Notes: a model not told the origin generated them from the letters alone. Shown: positions 20,184 through 29,329, counted from the first letter of the stretch. The stretch: 64,000 nucleotides of DNA from Cellulomonas composti (GCF_007990245.1 NZ_BJWG01000002.1:1-64000); one strand, 5' to 3'. Numbers and translations are program-made.

Positions 20184-20939
20184 ATGCTCTCGACGACCGC
20201 GGCGGCCGTCCTGCCGGAGCTCGTGCAGGCACCTTTGGTGTCCCTCGGCCCGGACATCCTCGACCCCGACCACCTGATCCAGCGCTTCGGAGCGGCCGTC
20301 CTGGTCGGCATCGTCGCGATCATCTTCGTCGAGACCGGGTTGCTGTTCCCGATCCTGCCCGGCGACTCGCTCCTGTTCACCGCCGGCGCGCTCGTCGCGC
20401 AGTCGGCGTTCCCGGTCGACATCTCCATCTGGGCGCTGTGCGGGCTCATGTTCCTCGCCGCGTTCCTCGGGGACCAGACGGGCTTCCTCATCGGGCGCAG
20501 GCTCGGGCCACGGGTCTTCAACAAGCCCGACTCGCGATTCTTCAAGCAGTCGTACATCGATCAGACCTACGGCTACTTCGACCGCTACGGCGGCCGGACG
20601 ATCATCGTCGCGAGGTTCGTGCCGATCGTCCGCACGTACGCCCCGGTCGCGGCCGGCATCGGCAAGATGCGCTACCGGCACTTCGTCACGTACAACGCGA
20701 TCGGCGCGCTGCTGTGGGGCGTCGGGGTGACGATGCTCGGCTACGCGCTGGGCAACGTGCCGTTCATCAAGAACAACATCGAGTCGCTGCTCGTGCTCGT
20801 CGTGCTGATCTCGGTCATCCCCATCGGCATCGAGCTGTGGCGCTCGCGCCGCCAGCGACCCACCGGCGAGGACGGCCGCGACGAGCGGTACGACGAGGAG
20901 TCCGAGCGGCGCGACATCGAGCGGAAGGCGTTCGAGTGA
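20184..20939 (+). CDS. DedA-family membrane protein
   Basis: This 251-residue inner-membrane protein is of the DedA (VTT) superfamily, implicated in flipping undecaprenyl-phosphate or phospholipids. Features are FVETGLLFPILPGDSLLF, FLGDQTGFLIGRRLG, the conserved amphipathic segment with YFDRYGG, and FVPIVRTYAPVAAGIGKM. Several transmembrane helices are followed by a charged C-terminal tail of about 30 residues. The ATG at 20184 follows TACGCT by 7 bases (leaderless). The stop overlaps the next gene's GTG start. Confidence 0.92.
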   Translation: MLSTTAAAVLPELVQAPLVSLGPDILDPDHLIQRFGAAVLVGIVAIIFVETGLLFPILPGDSLLFTAGALVAQSAFPVDISIWALCGLMFLAAFLGDQTGFLIGRRLGPRVFNKPDSRFFKQSYIDQTYGYFDRYGGRTIIVARFVPIVRTYAPVAAGIGKMRYRHFVTYNAIGALLWGVGVTMLGYALGNVPFIKNNIESLLVLVVLISVIPIGIELWRSRRQRPTGEDGRDERYDEESERRDIERKAFE

Positions 20940-21712
20940 CCCGACGCATCAAGGCCTGGCTCACCGACATGGACGGGGTCCTCATTCACGAGGATGTCGC
21001 GCTGCCGGGCGCCGCGGCGTTCGTCGACGCGCTGCACGCCGCGGGACGGCGCTACCTCGTGCTGACCAACAACTCGATGTTCACCACCGACGTGCTGTCC
21101 GCCCGGCTGCGCGCGATGGGCATCGACCTGCCGCCCGAGGCGATCTGGACGTCCGCGCTGGCTACCGCCCAGTTCCTGCGCGACCAGATGCCCGGCGGGT
21201 CCGCGTACGTGATCGGCGAGGACGGCCTCCTGGCCGCGCTCGACGAGGTGGGCTGCACGATCACGGCGCAGGACCCCGACTTCGTCGTGCTCGGCGAGAC
21301 CCGGACCTACTCGTTCGACGCCATCACCCAGGCGGTCCGGCTCATCCAGCGGGGTGCGCGGTTCATCGCGACGAACCCCGACGTGACCGGCCCGTCCGCC
21401 GACGGCGACCTGCCCGCGACCGGCGCCGTCGCCGCGATGATCCGCACGGCCACCGGCCGGGCGCCGTACTTCGTCGGGAAGCCCAACCCCGTGATGATCC
21501 GCTCCGCGCTGAACCGGATCGACGCGCACTCCGAGTACACCGCGATGGTCGGTGACCGGATGGACACCGACGTCGTCGCCGGGATCGAGGCCGGGCTGCG
21601 CACGTTCCTGGTGCTGTCCGGCTCGACGCGCCGCGAGGACGTCGAGCGGTTCCCGTTCCGCCCCTCGGAGATCCTCGACTCGGTCGTCGACCTCGTCGAG
21701 CGCGTGGGCTGA
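20936..21712 (+). CDS. HAD-IIA (NagD-like) phosphatase
   Basis: This 258-residue hydrolase of the HAD superfamily has the catalytic DMDGVL, the motif II segment LVLTNNS, a type IIA cap, VGKPNP (motif III lysine) and AMVGDRMDTDVVAG (motif IV). The family dephosphorylates nucleotides, sugar phosphates or phosphoglycolate. The GTG start at 20936 overlaps the dedA stop (GTGA), so translation is coupled. The coupling might link phosphate release to membrane-lipid handling, but the substrate is not known. Confidence 0.9.
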   Translation: MTRRIKAWLTDMDGVLIHEDVALPGAAAFVDALHAAGRRYLVLTNNSMFTTDVLSARLRAMGIDLPPEAIWTSALATAQFLRDQMPGGSAYVIGEDGLLAALDEVGCTITAQDPDFVVLGETRTYSFDAITQAVRLIQRGARFIATNPDVTGPSADGDLPATGAVAAMIRTATGRAPYFVGKPNPVMIRSALNRIDAHSEYTAMVGDRMDTDVVAGIEAGLRTFLVLSGSTRREDVERFPFRPSEILDSVVDLVERVG

Positions 21713-21715
21713 CGC

Positions 21716-21794
21716 CCGTCCCGTTCGTCGGGGCCGTTCGTCGGGGCCTTGTTCGTCGGGACCGTTCGTCGGGGCCGTTCGTCGGGGCCGTTCG
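21716..21794. repeat. TTCGTCGGG minisatellite between convergent genes
   Basis: GTTCGTCGGG followed by GCC, ACC or GCCTT occurs five to six times, filling the entire space between the convergent HAD and lemA genes. The unit is 12-16 bases. The same core appears at 24012-24118, 25789-25890 and 32097-32145. No gene or clear hairpin was seen. Confidence 0.8.
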
Positions 21795-22352
21795 TCAGAA
21801 CTGGACGTCGGGCGCCTGGCGGACCTGCGGGTCCGCGACCTCGAAGTACTCGGCCCGCTCGAAGTGGAACATCCCGGCGATCACGTTCGCCGGGAACGAC
21901 TCGACCTTGGTGTTCAGGGTCCGCACGTTCGCGTTGTAGTAGCGGCGCGACGCCGCGATCCGGTCCTCCGTGGCAGTCAGCTCGGCCTGGAGCTGCTGGA
22001 AGTTCTCGCTCGCGCGCAGCACCGGGTAGTTCTCCGCGACGGCGAACAGCCGTCCCAGCGCCTGCGTGAGCACGTTCTCCTGCTGCGCCTGCTCGGCGGG
22101 CGACGAGCCCGCACCCGCGGCCGCGGCGCGCGCCTGCGTGACCTCGTCGAACACGCCCCGCTCGTGCGCGGCGTAGCCCTTGACGGTCTCGACGAGGTTC
22201 GGGATCAGGTCGTGCCGACGGTGCAGCTCGACATCGATCTGCCGCCACGCCTCCTGCACGAGGTTGCGCAGCTTGACCAGGCCGTTGTACTGCGAGACGG
22301 CCCACAGCCCGACGACGACGATCAGTACGACGACGATGACGGCGAAGATCAC
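21795..22352 (-). CDS. LemA family protein
   Basis: This 185-residue protein has one N-terminal transmembrane helix (IFAVIVVVLIVVVGLWAV) followed by the LemA helical bundle: YNGLVKLRNLVQEAWRQIDVE, RRHDLIPNLVETVKGY and ASRRYYNANVRTLN. LemA proteins are membrane-tethered coiled bundles of uncertain function, often paired with TPM-domain proteins that are absent here. The start is GTG 22352 with GGAAGGA upstream. The 3' end abuts the minisatellite. Confidence 0.93.
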   Translation of the reverse strand: MIFAVIVVVLIVVVGLWAVSQYNGLVKLRNLVQEAWRQIDVELHRRHDLIPNLVETVKGYAAHERGVFDEVTQARAAAAGAGSSPAEQAQQENVLTQALGRLFAVAENYPVLRASENFQQLQAELTATEDRIAASRRYYNANVRTLNTKVESFPANVIAGMFHFERAEYFEVADPQVRQAPDVQF

Positions 22353-22458
22353 GGGCGGTGTCCTTCCGTGGGGTTGCCAGCAGCGTAGCCAGTCGACGCG
22401 GGCCGCGGTGCGGCCGTCGTCACCGTCACGCTGACGTCATGGCGCCTGCAGTCCGCCG

Positions 22459-23031
22459 TCACGCCAGGTCGAGGTCCGCCAGGCTGAGCAGCGCGAAGTA
22501 CGGCACGCCGAGCGCCTCGATCTTGGCCTGCGCACCCGTCGCGCGGTCGACGATGACCGCGACGCCGCGCACGTCGGCGCCGGCCTCCCGCGCGGCCTCG
22601 ACCGCAGCGATCGGCGAACCGCCGGTCGTCGAGGTGTCCTCGAGCACGACGACCCGTCGGCCCGCGATGTCCGGGCCCTCGATCTGACGCTGCATGCCGT
22701 GCGCCTTGACGGCCTTGCGCACGACGAACGCGTCGAGGTCCTGGCCCCGGCTCGCGGCGGCGTGCAGCATGGCGGTGGCGACCGGGTCCGCGCCGAGCGT
22801 GAGCCCGCCGACCGAGTCGACCTCCGCGGTGCCCAGCCCGGCCTCCTCGAGCATGTCGAGCATGAGGTGCCCGATCAGCGGTGCGGCGCGGTGGTGCAAC
22901 GTCGCGCGGCGCAGGTCCACGTAGTACTCGGCCTCGAGTCCCGACGAGAGGGTGACCCGGCCGTGCACGACGGCGAGCTCCTGGACGAGGGCGATCAGCT
23001 GGTCACGGGGCGAGGCGCCAAGGTCAGTCAC
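22459..23031 (-). CDS. pyrE: Orotate phosphoribosyltransferase
   Basis: PyrE joins orotate to PRPP to make OMP in pyrimidine synthesis. The 190-residue protein shows SSGLEAEYYVDLRR, VGGLTLGADPVATAM, VRKAVKAHGMQRQIEG (catalytic lysine region) and the PRPP-binding loop VVVLEDTSTTGGS. The GTG at 23031 was chosen because TAGCCT lies 7 bases upstream (leaderless) and the length fits. It stands alone, with lemA downstream and an SDR gene upstream, separated from the latter by a palindromic repeat. Confidence 0.95.
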   Translation of the reverse strand: MTDLGASPRDQLIALVQELAVVHGRVTLSSGLEAEYYVDLRRATLHHRAAPLIGHLMLDMLEEAGLGTAEVDSVGGLTLGADPVATAMLHAAASRGQDLDAFVVRKAVKAHGMQRQIEGPDIAGRRVVVLEDTSTTGGSPIAAVEAAREAGADVRGVAVIVDRATGAQAKIEALGVPYFALLSLADLDLA

Positions 23032-23070
23032 GCCGGGAAGGCTACCTCCCTGCCCCCGACCGGACATCCG

Positions 23071-23120
23071 CGATCGTGCGAGGAAATGGTCACGATCCGT
23101 GGCCGATTCCTCGCACGCTG
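23071..23120. repeat. Nested palindromic intergenic repeat, copy 1
   Basis: This 50-base element starts CGATCGTGCGAGG, ends ATTCCTCGCACG and has inner arms GGTCACG/CGTGGCC. It shares about 41 of 50 positions, without gaps, with 59571-59620. It sits between pyrE and the SDR gene, both on the minus strand, where it may end the SDR transcript. A family of short dispersed palindromes is likely. Confidence 0.75.
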
Positions 23121-23140
23121 CGGGGTCAGCGGCCGGTGGG

Positions 23141-23926
23141 TTACTCGGCGGGGGTGTCCGGGGACTCGATCGCGCGGCGGTAGCGGCCGACCGCACGGAC
23201 CGCTCCGCGCGGGGCGAGGCGGGCCGCGGCGGCGATCGCCCGGTAGCGGATGCTCGGCGTCGAGATGACCGTGCCGCGCCGCACGTCGGCGAGGGCCGTG
23301 GCGACGACGTCCTCCGCATGCAGCCACGCGACCTCGGGATAGGTGCTCACGTCGATCCGGCCGCGCTCGTGGAACTCGGTGTGCACGAAGCCGGGGCACA
23401 GCGCGGTCGCGGTCACGCCGGTGCCCTTGAGCTCGACGGCCAGGCCCTCCGTGAACGTGCGCACCCACGCCTTGTGCGCGGAGTAGGTGCCCGACGCCAG
23501 CAGCGCCGCGATCGACGCGACGTTGAGGATCGCGCCGCGCCCGCGCTCGACCATCGCGCCCGCCGCGGCGTTCGAGAGCACCAGGACGGCGCGCACCATC
23601 ACGTCGAGCGCCGCCTCCTCGGCCGCGAGGTCGCCGCCGACGAACCGCTGGTTCAGGCCTAGGCCGGCGTTGTTCACCAGGAGCCCGACCGGCCGCTCCT
23701 GGTCGCGCAGCCGATCGGCGACCCGCTCGACGTCGCGCCGGTCGGACAGGTCTGCCACCAGCACCTCGGCGTGGACCCCGGCCGCGGCTCGGAGCTGGTC
23801 GGCCAGCCGGTCCAGACGATCCTGCGAACGCGCGACGAGGACGACGTCGTGCTTGGCCGTGGCCAGCTGCCAGGCGAACTCGAGTCCGAGTCCAGCGCTG
23901 GCGCCGGTGATCAGTGCGGTGCCCAT
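23141..23926 (-). CDS. Short-chain dehydrogenase/reductase
   Basis: This 261-residue classical SDR has the cofactor loop TGASAGLG at residues 7-14, VADLSDR, NNAGLG and an active site of Ser (LNVASIAAL) with YSAHKAW (YxxxK). The sequence resembles DltE/YqjQ-type oxidoreductases that act on lipid-like or unknown carbonyl substrates. The ATG at 23926 follows TAGGCT by 6 bases, suggesting a leaderless message. NAD(P) dependence is inferred from the family. Confidence 0.9.
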   Translation of the reverse strand: MGTALITGASAGLGLEFAWQLATAKHDVVLVARSQDRLDRLADQLRAAAGVHAEVLVADLSDRRDVERVADRLRDQERPVGLLVNNAGLGLNQRFVGGDLAAEEAALDVMVRAVLVLSNAAAGAMVERGRGAILNVASIAALLASGTYSAHKAWVRTFTEGLAVELKGTGVTATALCPGFVHTEFHERGRIDVSTYPEVAWLHAEDVVATALADVRRGTVISTPSIRYRAIAAAARLAPRGAVRAVGRYRRAIESPDTPAE

Positions 23927-24011
23927 GCCGCCAGCCTACGAAGCGGCGGGCCGGCCGCGCACGCCACGTCGCCGACTCGCCGCACCGACCTCGCCGCGCC
24001 GCGGCGGCGAG

Positions 24012-24116
24012 CGGGTTCGTCGGGCCGGTTCGTCGGGCCGGTTCGTCGGGCTGGTTCGTCGGGCTGGTTCGTCGGGCTGGTTCGTCGGGCGGGATCGTCG
24101 GGCGGGATCGTCGGGA
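24012..24116. repeat. 12-bp tandem minisatellite
   Basis: GGTTCGTCGGGC repeats about seven times in register from 24012 (variants end GGCC or GGCT), followed by two GGATCGTCGGGC units. It ends exactly at the stop codon of the beta-helix gene (24117). Minus-strand frames read through it as Pro-Asp-Glu-Pro runs, but it lies past the stop. Confidence 0.85.
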
Positions 24117-25367
24117 CTACAGGCCGGAGAGCTGGCCGTACGTGGAACGCACGCGCAGGTCCTTGGCCTTCGCGGTGCAGTTCGCGATCGAACCCTCGTA
24201 CGCGATGGTGCCGGAGGAGACGTTGCCGGACGTCACGAGCGCCGAGCTCGCGCCGTAGACAGGGGCCTTGTACCCGGCGAACAGGTTCTGCTTCACCGAG
24301 GTCAGGTCCTGCCGCTGCAGCTCCCAGATCTTGACGCCGCCGTCCCACTGCTGGGATCCAGCGGGGTTCGCGACGAGGTTCTGGTTGATCCGGACGTACT
24401 GCGCCGCGAGCCCGACGGTGACGCCTGAGGCGCCGCCGAGCATCGTGTTGCGGCTGATGGTCAGACCGTGCGGGCTGTCGCTCGAGGCGCTCTGGTACGG
24501 GCCGGCCGCCTTGATCTGCGAGCCGCGGGGCGCGCCCGCGAGGAGGTTGCGTTCGATGAACCCACCGCTCGAGTAGATCCCCGCCATGACGTAGATGTTG
24601 TGGTCCATGCCGTGCGTGTCGTCGCCGCGGTTGTCCCGGATGCAGTTGAGCGCGATCTTGTAGTCGTGCGGACCCGCGGCCTTGCGCGCCGCGACCGAAC
24701 CGGTCCGCGTGCCGGGCAGGACCATGACGTTCGCGACGCCCGTCGAGCCGGCGACCTCGTTGTTCGTGAAGGTCCAGCCCGTGCCGCCCTGCAGGTAGAC
24801 GATCGCCTGGCCGGTCTGGATCTTCGAGTTGTAGAGGAAGTGGAACCCGCGCACCGTCCAGTAGCTGGCCAGCTCGAGCGAGAGCGTGCCGCGCACGTCG
24901 ACCCGCTCCTTCGGATGGCTCTGCAGGACGATCGGGAGGGACTTCGTCGCTGCGACCGCGCCCCAGCCGACGGCCTCGCTGTAGGTCCCACCGCGCACGA
25001 CGATGACGTCGCCGGGCTGGGCCGAGCGCACGCCCGCCTGGATGGTCCGCAGCGGTGCGCCGGACGAGGCCGGCGGGCAGGTCGCGCGGTCGGTCGACTT
25101 GAGCCTCAGGCACTCGTAGCGGTTGACGGTCTTCTTCCCCCACGACACCTCGTAGGTGTATTGGTCCGCACCGGTCGTCGACACGTACAGCACGCGGCCG
25201 CCGTCACCCGGGGTGGCGATGCTCTTGGAGCCGACACCGAAGTAGACCGAGCTGCTCGCGGCCGAGGCGCTCGTCGCGGTCACGCCCGTCGTCACCGCGA
25301 GCGCGAGGAGCGCGCCGAAGGCGATCAGGCGGCGACGAAGGGTCGGCCGGTCGGTCGAGCGGTGCAT
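24117..25367 (-). CDS. Secreted right-handed beta-helix protein
   Basis: This 416-residue exported protein has a Sec signal peptide (RRRLIAFGALLALAVTTG... ending ASA, cleavage near residue 36). Next come a domain with LYVSTTGADQYTYEVSWG, typical of DUF1565/pectate-lyase-like starts, and PLRTIQAGVRSAQPGDVIVV. Parallel beta-helix coils follow, recognisable by recurrent Asn and hydrophobic patterns (TFTNNEVAGS, GFIERNLLAG, LTISRNTMLGG, VRINQNLVANP). It may bind or cleave plant-type polysaccharide. No canonical pectate-lyase calcium or catalytic motif could be confirmed. The ATG at 25367 has AGGAGG upstream. Confidence 0.82.
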   Translation of the reverse strand: MHRSTDRPTLRRRLIAFGALLALAVTTGVTATSASAASSSVYFGVGSKSIATPGDGGRVLYVSTTGADQYTYEVSWGKKTVNRYECLRLKSTDRATCPPASSGAPLRTIQAGVRSAQPGDVIVVRGGTYSEAVGWGAVAATKSLPIVLQSHPKERVDVRGTLSLELASYWTVRGFHFLYNSKIQTGQAIVYLQGGTGWTFTNNEVAGSTGVANVMVLPGTRTGSVAARKAAGPHDYKIALNCIRDNRGDDTHGMDHNIYVMAGIYSSGGFIERNLLAGAPRGSQIKAAGPYQSASSDSPHGLTISRNTMLGGASGVTVGLAAQYVRINQNLVANPAGSQQWDGGVKIWELQRQDLTSVKQNLFAGYKAPVYGASSALVTSGNVSSGTIAYEGSIANCTAKAKDLRVRSTYGQLSGL

Positions 25368-25627
25368 GCTTCCTCCTGACGGGACGAGCCGGGTTCGCCT
25401 CTTCGTCGGGCCCGTCCGGTGCGCGGTGACGAACGAGTATCACCCGGCCCGCGGCCCGGCCCACTCCTGAGAACGACACGACCGGCGCAGGACTTGAGTG
25501 CGTCACGACGAGATCGCGCACGATCACCCGTGCGCCACTACCGGTCACGACCGCTCATGACCGGTCACGGCCCAGTGGCTGTGCACGGCCGGTCCGCGCT
25601 GTGGGTGGAGCCTCGTAGGGTGGGCGC

Positions 25628-27724
25628 GTGCTTCCGGACGACGACCTTGCGCCGGGCGAGCCGTGGCCCGACGAGCCGCCGTTCGACCCGTTCTACGACG
25701 ACGCCCCACCCGATACGGCGGACTGGCACGGCGTCCCGCACGACGAGGGCTCGTCGGAGCTGGCCGCAGCCGTCGCCGCGAGCGTCTCGCGCGGCTCGTC
25801 GGGTGCGAGGCGGGGCTCGTCGGGTACCGCGCGTTCGTCGGGTACCGCGCGTTCGTCGGGTACTGCGCGTTCGTCGGGTCCGGCCGGACGTCCGACCCCC
25901 GGCACGTCGGAGGCGCCCCTCGAGGTGCTGCGCCGGGTGTGGGGGTACGACGAGTTCCGCGGCGAGCAGTCGGAGATCATCTCGACGGTCGTGGCGGGCG
26001 GGGACGCCCTGGTGCTGATGCCGACCGGCGGCGGCAAGTCGCTGTGCTACCAGGTGCCCGCGCTGGTGCGCGAGGGCACGGGCGTCGTCGTCTCCCCGCT
26101 GATCGCGCTCATGCAGGACCAGGTCGACGCGCTGTCCGCGCTCGGTGTGCGTGCCGGGTTCCTCAACTCGACGCAGCAGGCGTTCCAGCGCCGCGAGGTC
26201 GAGGACGCGTTCCTGGCCGGTGAGCTCGACCTGCTCTACCTGGCGCCCGAGCGGCTCAACGTGCCGGATACGGTGGACCTCCTCACGCGCGGGCACGTCG
26301 CGCTGTTCGCGATCGACGAGGCGCACTGCGTGTCGCAGTGGGGGCACGACTTCCGGCCCGACTACCTGCGCCTGTCGATGCTCCACGAGCGGTGGCCCGG
26401 CGTGCCGCGCATCGCACTGACGGCCACCGCGACCGCCGCGACGCACCGCGAGATCGCCGAGCGGCTGCAGCTCGAGGACGCCCGGCACTTCGTGGCGAGC
26501 TTCGACCGGCCGAACATCCAGTACCGGATCGCCCCGAAAGACAACCCGCGCGCGCAGCTGCTCGACGTGCTGCGCACCGAGCACCCGGGCGAGGCGGGGA
26601 TCGTGTACTGCCTCTCGCGGGCGTCGGTCGAGCAGACCGCCGCGTGGCTGGTCACCCAGGGCATCGACGCCATGCCGTACCACGCGGGTCTCGACCGCGG
26701 GGTGCGCGCGCACAACCAGGCACGGTTCCTGCGCGAGGACGGTGTCGTGATGGTCGCGACCATCGCGTTCGGCATGGGGATCGACAAGCCCGACGTGCGG
26801 TTCGTCGCCCACCTCGACCTGCCCAAGTCCGTCGAGGGCTACTACCAGGAGACCGGCCGCGCCGGCCGCGACGGCCTGCCGTCGACCGCGTGGATGGCCT
26901 ACGGCCTCGCGGACGTCGTCCAGCAGCGGCGGCTCATCGACACCTCCGAGGGCGACGCCACGCACCGTCGTCGGCTCACGCAGCACCTCGACGCGATGCT
27001 CGCGCTGTGCGAGACCGTGTCGTGCCGGCGGGTGCAGCTGCTCAACTACTTCGGCCAGGCCTCGCAGGCGTGCGGCAACTGCGACACCTGCCTGGTCCCC
27101 CCGACCACCTGGGACGGCACGGTCGCGGCGCAGAAGCTGCTCTCGACCGTCGCCCGCATGGCCCAGCGTGGGCAGCGCTACGGCGTCGGGCACGTCGTCG
27201 ACGTGCTGCGCGGCAAGCGCACGCCGCGGGTCGCGCAGCTCCGGCACGACGACCTGTCGACGTTCGGGATCGGGGAGGAGCTCTCCGACGGCGAGTGGCG
27301 TGGTGTGGTCCGCCAGCTCGTCGCCGCGGAGCTGCTCGCCGTCGACACCGAGGGCTACGGCACCCTGCAGCTCACGGACGCGTCCGGCGAGGTGCTGCGC
27401 GGTGAGCGCACCGTCGCGATGCGTCGCGAACCGGAACGGACCCGCACCCGCCGCGCGTCCTCCTCCGGCGGCTCGAGCACGCCCAAGGCCGCGGTCGACC
27501 TCGATGACGACGATGCGGCGCTCTTCGAGCGGCTGCGCGAGTGGCGCGCCGGTGCGGCCAAGGAACAGGGAGTCCCGGCCTACGTCGTGTTCCACGACGC
27601 CACGCTGCGCGAGATCGCCCAGCGCCGCCCGTCGACCCTCGAGTCGCTCGGCACCATCAGCGGCATCGGCGCCACCAAGCTCGACCGCTACGGCGCCGGC
27701 GTCCTGGAGACGGTCGCGGAGTAG
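25628..27724 (+). CDS. recQ: ATP-dependent DNA helicase RecQ with N-terminal repeat tail
   Basis: RecQ unwinds DNA 3'-5' in recombination and fork repair. The 698-residue protein has an acidic N-terminal tail of about 90 residues including Ser-Ser-Gly-Thr-Ala-Arg repeats, then LMPTGGGKSLCYQVPAL (Walker A), IDEAHCVSQWGHDFRPDY, IALTATAT, FGMGIDKPDVR and QETGRAGRDG. Zinc-site cysteines (SCRR...ACGNCDTC) follow, then a winged-helix RQC region and an HRDC domain at the end. The GTG at 25628 follows TAGGGT by 6 bases (leaderless). The repeat tail is unusual and shares its DNA unit with nearby intergenic minisatellites. Confidence 0.95.
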   Translation: MLPDDDLAPGEPWPDEPPFDPFYDDAPPDTADWHGVPHDEGSSELAAAVAASVSRGSSGARRGSSGTARSSGTARSSGTARSSGPAGRPTPGTSEAPLEVLRRVWGYDEFRGEQSEIISTVVAGGDALVLMPTGGGKSLCYQVPALVREGTGVVVSPLIALMQDQVDALSALGVRAGFLNSTQQAFQRREVEDAFLAGELDLLYLAPERLNVPDTVDLLTRGHVALFAIDEAHCVSQWGHDFRPDYLRLSMLHERWPGVPRIALTATATAATHREIAERLQLEDARHFVASFDRPNIQYRIAPKDNPRAQLLDVLRTEHPGEAGIVYCLSRASVEQTAAWLVTQGIDAMPYHAGLDRGVRAHNQARFLREDGVVMVATIAFGMGIDKPDVRFVAHLDLPKSVEGYYQETGRAGRDGLPSTAWMAYGLADVVQQRRLIDTSEGDATHRRRLTQHLDAMLALCETVSCRRVQLLNYFGQASQACGNCDTCLVPPTTWDGTVAAQKLLSTVARMAQRGQRYGVGHVVDVLRGKRTPRVAQLRHDDLSTFGIGEELSDGEWRGVVRQLVAAELLAVDTEGYGTLQLTDASGEVLRGERTVAMRREPERTRTRRASSSGGSSTPKAAVDLDDDDAALFERLREWRAGAAKEQGVPAYVVFHDATLREIAQRRPSTLESLGTISGIGATKLDRYGAGVLETVAE
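25789..25890 (+). repeat. Coding minisatellite in recQ
   Basis: Units of about 18 bases built on TTCGTCGGG or CTCGTCGGG (for example CGTTCGTCGGGTACCG) repeat about five times and encode the SSGTAR tail of RecQ. The core matches the intergenic arrays at 21716-21794 and 24012-24116, so the same sequence has expanded within a gene. Confidence 0.8.
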
Positions 27725-27760
27725 CGCCGGCCGTCCTCGACGGTCCGCAAGCCGTCGGGG

Positions 27761-28600
27761 CTAGGTGCCCGGGATCAAGTGCGAGCGCCGCTCGACGACC
27801 TCGAACTGCTCACCGGTCGCCGTCGTCGTCGCCGTCCCGTCGACCTGACGCCACTTGTGCAGCGGGTCCGCGTCCACCCGGTACTCGCCGGTCCACGTCG
27901 TCGTCAACGACACCGTCCGCGTCCCCAGCGACGAGTACAGGTGCGTGACGTCGAAGTCCGGGTACGGGCTCCCCGGATCCGCGGTCGTCAACGTCGTCCC
28001 GTCACCGAAGTCCCACGTGTACTCCACTGGCGTCACCCGTACGTCGACCCCGTACTCCCCGAACAGCACGACGTGGTACTCCCGCACCGCCGGCTCCGCG
28101 AACACGATCAGCGGCTTCCGCACGAGCACGTCACCACCGGCGGGCTGCTGATTCACCGCCAGCGGCTCGATGGTCAGTACGCGAAGATCTCGCTCGAGGA
28201 AGGGCGGCAACACGTCCTCGGGGCACGTCCAGTTCAGACGGAGGTCCCAATCGCCCCAGTCCGACGAGCTATCGAAGCGCACCCGCCGCCACAACGGCTG
28301 CAGTGGCTCACCGTCTTCGCACACGAGCGACATCGGAGGGCGTCCAGGGTCGATCGGTGGGCAGCCTTGAGAATATGCAGGGGGAAAGTAGCAGGACAAA
28401 GTGCGATCGAATTCGACGACGCGCGCGCCCGGTCCCGGATCGTTGTGGAGGTAGTCCCGATACTCTTCATTTCGCTCGAAGGTCACAACGCGTGCTGTGT
28501 CATCGCCGGGAAGCCAACCCTCGACAGCGCCGGCGCCCGGCGACAAGAGGGTGACCGCGAAGACGACCGTCGCGACGATCGGGACGATGCGCGCCCTCAC
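27761..28600 (-). CDS. Secreted PKD-like domain protein
   Basis: This 279-residue exported protein has a signal peptide (RIVPIVATVVFAVTLLSPGAGA). The C-terminal part contains a PKD fold: VEYTWDFGDGTTL and the closing pattern VTHLYSSLGTRTVSLTTTW. Four cysteines between residues about 70 and 130 may form disulfides. The GTG at 28600 overlaps the preceding lipoprotein stop (GTGA), so it is coupled to the DUF6318 genes. A binding or surface role is inferred; no catalytic motif is visible. Similar proteins occur beside DUF6318 lipoproteins in Cellulomonas-type genomes, as far as I recall. Confidence 0.78.
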   Translation of the reverse strand: MRARIVPIVATVVFAVTLLSPGAGAVEGWLPGDDTARVVTFERNEEYRDYLHNDPGPGARVVEFDRTLSCYFPPAYSQGCPPIDPGRPPMSLVCEDGEPLQPLWRRVRFDSSSDWGDWDLRLNWTCPEDVLPPFLERDLRVLTIEPLAVNQQPAGGDVLVRKPLIVFAEPAVREYHVVLFGEYGVDVRVTPVEYTWDFGDGTTLTTADPGSPYPDFDVTHLYSSLGTRTVSLTTTWTGEYRVDADPLHKWRQVDGTATTTATGEQFEVVERRSHLIPGT

Positions 28601-29226
28601 TGCCGATCCAGCAGGTCGACCACGACCCCGTCGACGGCCCAGCCCGAGCCGTCCCAGACCACATGCACCTCGGCAGACTCGAGCTTCGTGTCAGGGAAGT
28701 CCTCGACGACGACGCCGGTCGACGAAACCGTCTGTGACGGTGACTCTCTGAAACGGAGGAGCACGGCGAACTCACCCTCCTTGTAGTCGTCGCCCTCGAC
28801 GCTCGCGAACTCGAACTCGCCGCCGACGCTGTGGTTCCCGTCGGCGAACATCTCATCCACCATCGAGACGACATTCGCGCAGTACTTGCACGAAGCGCCG
28901 CTCAATGACTTCCACGCCTGTAGGTCGCCCGTAGCGAACACGTAGGGAAAGAGTGAGAGGAAGTACCGGGCGACATCCGCCGCCGCCGCCTTCGTTGCCG
29001 GGCCACCGAGCGCGTCCGGCGGAACGGGCGCTACCGAAGCATCGAAGCCGTCCGGGGTCGGAGCCGGTGTCGCCGAGGCCGTGGTCATAGGCGCCGGGGC
29101 CGTAGATACCTCCGATGCGCGGGTCGACGTGGGCTCGGCACTTACCTCCTGCTCACGAGTGCATGAGGTGAGTCCGAGTGCGAGTGCAGCCACCATCGCC
29201 GCCGCGAGCAGCCCCCTGTTCAACAT
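28597..29226 (-). CDS. DUF6318-type lipoprotein
   Basis: This 209-residue lipoprotein has a signal with lipobox LTSC near residue 21, a Ser/Thr/Ala/Pro linker and a domain with YFLSLFPYVFATGDLQAWKS and SGASCKYCANVV. The CxxC pair in that domain is characteristic of the group and could be a disulfide. The end (VVWDGSGWAVDGV) recalls small NTF2-like lipoproteins. It is paralogous to the next gene upstream. The ATG at 29226 was chosen because the hydrophobic signal begins there; 29244 would add six polar residues. Function unknown. Confidence 0.8.
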   Translation of the reverse strand: MLNRGLLAAAMVAALALGLTSCTREQEVSAEPTSTRASEVSTAPAPMTTASATPAPTPDGFDASVAPVPPDALGGPATKAAAADVARYFLSLFPYVFATGDLQAWKSLSGASCKYCANVVSMVDEMFADGNHSVGGEFEFASVEGDDYKEGEFAVLLRFRESPSQTVSSTGVVVEDFPDTKLESAEVHVVWDGSGWAVDGVVVDLLDRQ

Positions 29227-29329
29227 GTCCGTGAAGGTACACAAATCGGGCAGGCTCCGTCAGGATCCGTCTCAGATCTGTGGACGGCACCGGCTTCGTT
29301 CGGTAAGCCGCCAGGGCGCTGGGTGAGCA

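Noticed and set aside
24012-24116. CRISPR-like array of short repeats
   Set aside because: Continuous 12-base units without spacers; a minisatellite.
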